In this document: positions 5,976-7,166 of the stretch, piece by piece
Numbering within the stretch: the first letter of the stretch is position 1
Layout: each line of letters opens with the position of its first letter
DNA from: JBAXQQ01 sp037131695
GTDB lineage: Bacteria; Armatimonadota; Hebobacteria; CAIYQO01
Assembly: GCA_964638715.1 (NCBI GenBank)
Contig: CAZWZF010000106.1
Span: 1-7,166, forward strand
Direction: 5' to 3'
Length of the DNA stretch: 7,166 nt
The notes under the pieces: model-generated
Seen by the model: only the letters and a program-made list of their open reading frames with translations
Databases searched by the model: none
Told to the model about the DNA's origin: nothing
Made by a program: the position numbers and the translations under genes

Positions 5976-5984
5976 ATTGTACCA
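5976..5984 (-). promoter_or_regulatory. Possible extended -10 promoter element for the small ORF
   Basis: On the - strand the sequence is TGGTACAAT, a TGN extension followed by TACAAT (5 of 6 with the -10 consensus). No good -35 is seen at the usual spacing. In DNA this AT-rich the match could be chance. Confidence 0.2.
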
Positions 5985-6025
5985 TAAAGTAATTTTTATT
6001 AAATATTATGACTAATTTATTCCTT

Positions 6026-7165
6026 TCACCATTTCCAAGTACTTCTATCCACAGATTTGGAATCTAACCATCTCATAACATCTGCACGGAATCGGTGAGG
6101 ATATGTTTGAAAGAATAATAATGAAAAGAAGTAATTATCTTTAATTAAACAAGGTATGTCATTACCATCATTTTCCATAGCTTCTGTTTTAAGTTCTTCC
6201 CATTCTTTTCTATGTTTAGGAAGTAATATAATATTTTTCCCTGATTGATTACGCCATAGATAGAATTGCCATAACTCATCAGGTTTGAAAGAATAAAATG
6301 CTAAACGAGTTACATCTGGCCAAAGAAGTTTCATCTCTTGTTTCCAATTGAGTCTCACTAGTAAATGTACCAATCCTTCAATAGAATATGAACCACCTTT
6401 GAAATTGGTATTTATTTCTTCGTTAGTTAAAGTTTCACCATCGATATTCGTTAGGTGTAATAGAACATAAAGTTCATCATAAGATGGATAAAACAATGGA
6501 ATATTATGATTTTCTTCTCTCGGATCATTGCATTTTGTCACATGATTAATCAAACTAATAATTAATTCTTCAGTCGTTTTTGTTGCATCAACAGACCTTA
6601 AGTACCAATATATCGCTAAAAATTGAGGTATTGCTGCCTCTCCCCATAAATATATATTAGGCATATTATCAGTAATAAATTTCTTGATAAAGATATCTTT
6701 ATCATTTTTGCATTCTTCTCTGTTCCTTCTCCATATGCCATAAATACTCATTAATGAAATTAACTTAGTCATTCGAATTTGATATACCCAGGGATCATGT
6801 AATGCATTCCCTTCGACATAATGTTTACGACTTATTAATTCATCACTTAAATTGTCAAGTAAATCATAAATTCTGTCTATTCCTAAATTAATTGATGATG
6901 ATACTTTTCTTCTATCAAGGTCATAACATTCTATACAGGCAAATACATGAGAAAGATATATTATCCATGTGTCAATTTCAGCTACATAATTATTCATCTT
7001 CGAAAATGCAGACAAAGAAATTTCACATAAAAGTCCTGCACTTGCAATACTTCTGATTAATTTAGTTTTTTGAATAGAATTATCAATTTGATCCAAATGT
7101 AATGTAGAAATAAGAATAGATGAAAACTTTTCTTTATCAATTGTGGTTGATTGACCATTATACAT
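6026..7165 (-). CDS. Hypothetical protein, unknown family, AT-rich accessory gene (5' end at window edge)
   Basis: A 379-codon reading frame that I do not recognise. An open frame of this length in DNA so rich in A and T, where stop codons are common, is very unlikely by chance, so it is almost certainly a gene. The first ATG lies 1 nt from the window end, so the true start and any upstream domain cannot be judged. The protein has no signal peptide, no clear membrane segment, and no nucleotide-binding or metal motif I can name. It looks mainly helical and has many aromatic residues, with Trp-rich stretches at 283-304 (LWPDV, ELWQFYLW) and a C-terminus ending in RWLDSKSVDRSTWKW. Possible landmarks are the ALHDPWVYQIRM stretch (121-132) and YPHRFRADVMRWL (355-367). 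Base composition differs sharply from the biotin genes and orientation is opposite, which suggests acquired DNA. It may belong with genes beyond the window. Confidence 0.75.
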   Translation of the reverse strand: MYNGQSTTIDKEKFSSILISTLHLDQIDNSIQKTKLIRSIASAGLLCEISLSAFSKMNNYVAEIDTWIIYLSHVFACIECYDLDRRKVSSSINLGIDRIYDLLDNLSDELISRKHYVEGNALHDPWVYQIRMTKLISLMSIYGIWRRNREECKNDKDIFIKKFITDNMPNIYLWGEAAIPQFLAIYWYLRSVDATKTTEELIISLINHVTKCNDPREENHNIPLFYPSYDELYVLLHLTNIDGETLTNEEINTNFKGGSYSIEGLVHLLVRLNWKQEMKLLWPDVTRLAFYSFKPDELWQFYLWRNQSGKNIILLPKHRKEWEELKTEAMENDGNDIPCLIKDNYFFSLLFFQTYPHRFRADVMRWLDSKSVDRSTWKW

Positions 7166-7166
7166 A

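Overview
The window carries most of a biotin-synthesis locus on the + strand, followed by an unrelated AT-rich accessory segment coding on the - strand. The host is a bacterium: genes are tightly packed and translationally coupled, and several starts have GGAG-type ribosome binding sites. I cannot fix the phylum from the sequence. The intergenic repeats suggest a repeat-rich genome.

Positions 1-58 hold a G-rich stretch, one copy of a short 'AATCATG' repeat and the ribosome binding site of the first gene. Positions 59-4078 are a five-gene unit with gaps of 1-3 nt or overlaps of 14-17 nt: a short-chain dehydrogenase resembling sorbitol-6-phosphate dehydrogenase, bioF, a BioH-type alpha/beta hydrolase, bioC and bioD. 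Positions 4079-4438 are non-coding and filled by nested inverted repeats: an outer 39-bp pair built of 9-bp AATCATGNN units, and inside it a palindromic GC-rich element of about 140 bp. bioA follows at 4439-5782 with visibly more GC-rich sequence. From about 5783 the DNA becomes strongly AT-rich, with a possible 36-codon small ORF and a 379-codon ORF of unknown function that runs to the window edge, both on the - strand.

Taken together, BioC methylates the malonyl primer, host fatty acid synthase elongates it, the BioH-like esterase frees pimeloyl-ACP, BioF makes KAPA, BioA makes DAPA and BioD closes the ring to dethiobiotin. The last enzyme, BioB, is not in the window, and I see no BirA-type operator. 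The points most worth following are the SrlD-like reductase leading the biotin operon, the shared repeat module that abuts three transcription-unit boundaries, and the unidentified AT-rich gene. I found no convincing evidence of a wholly new system.
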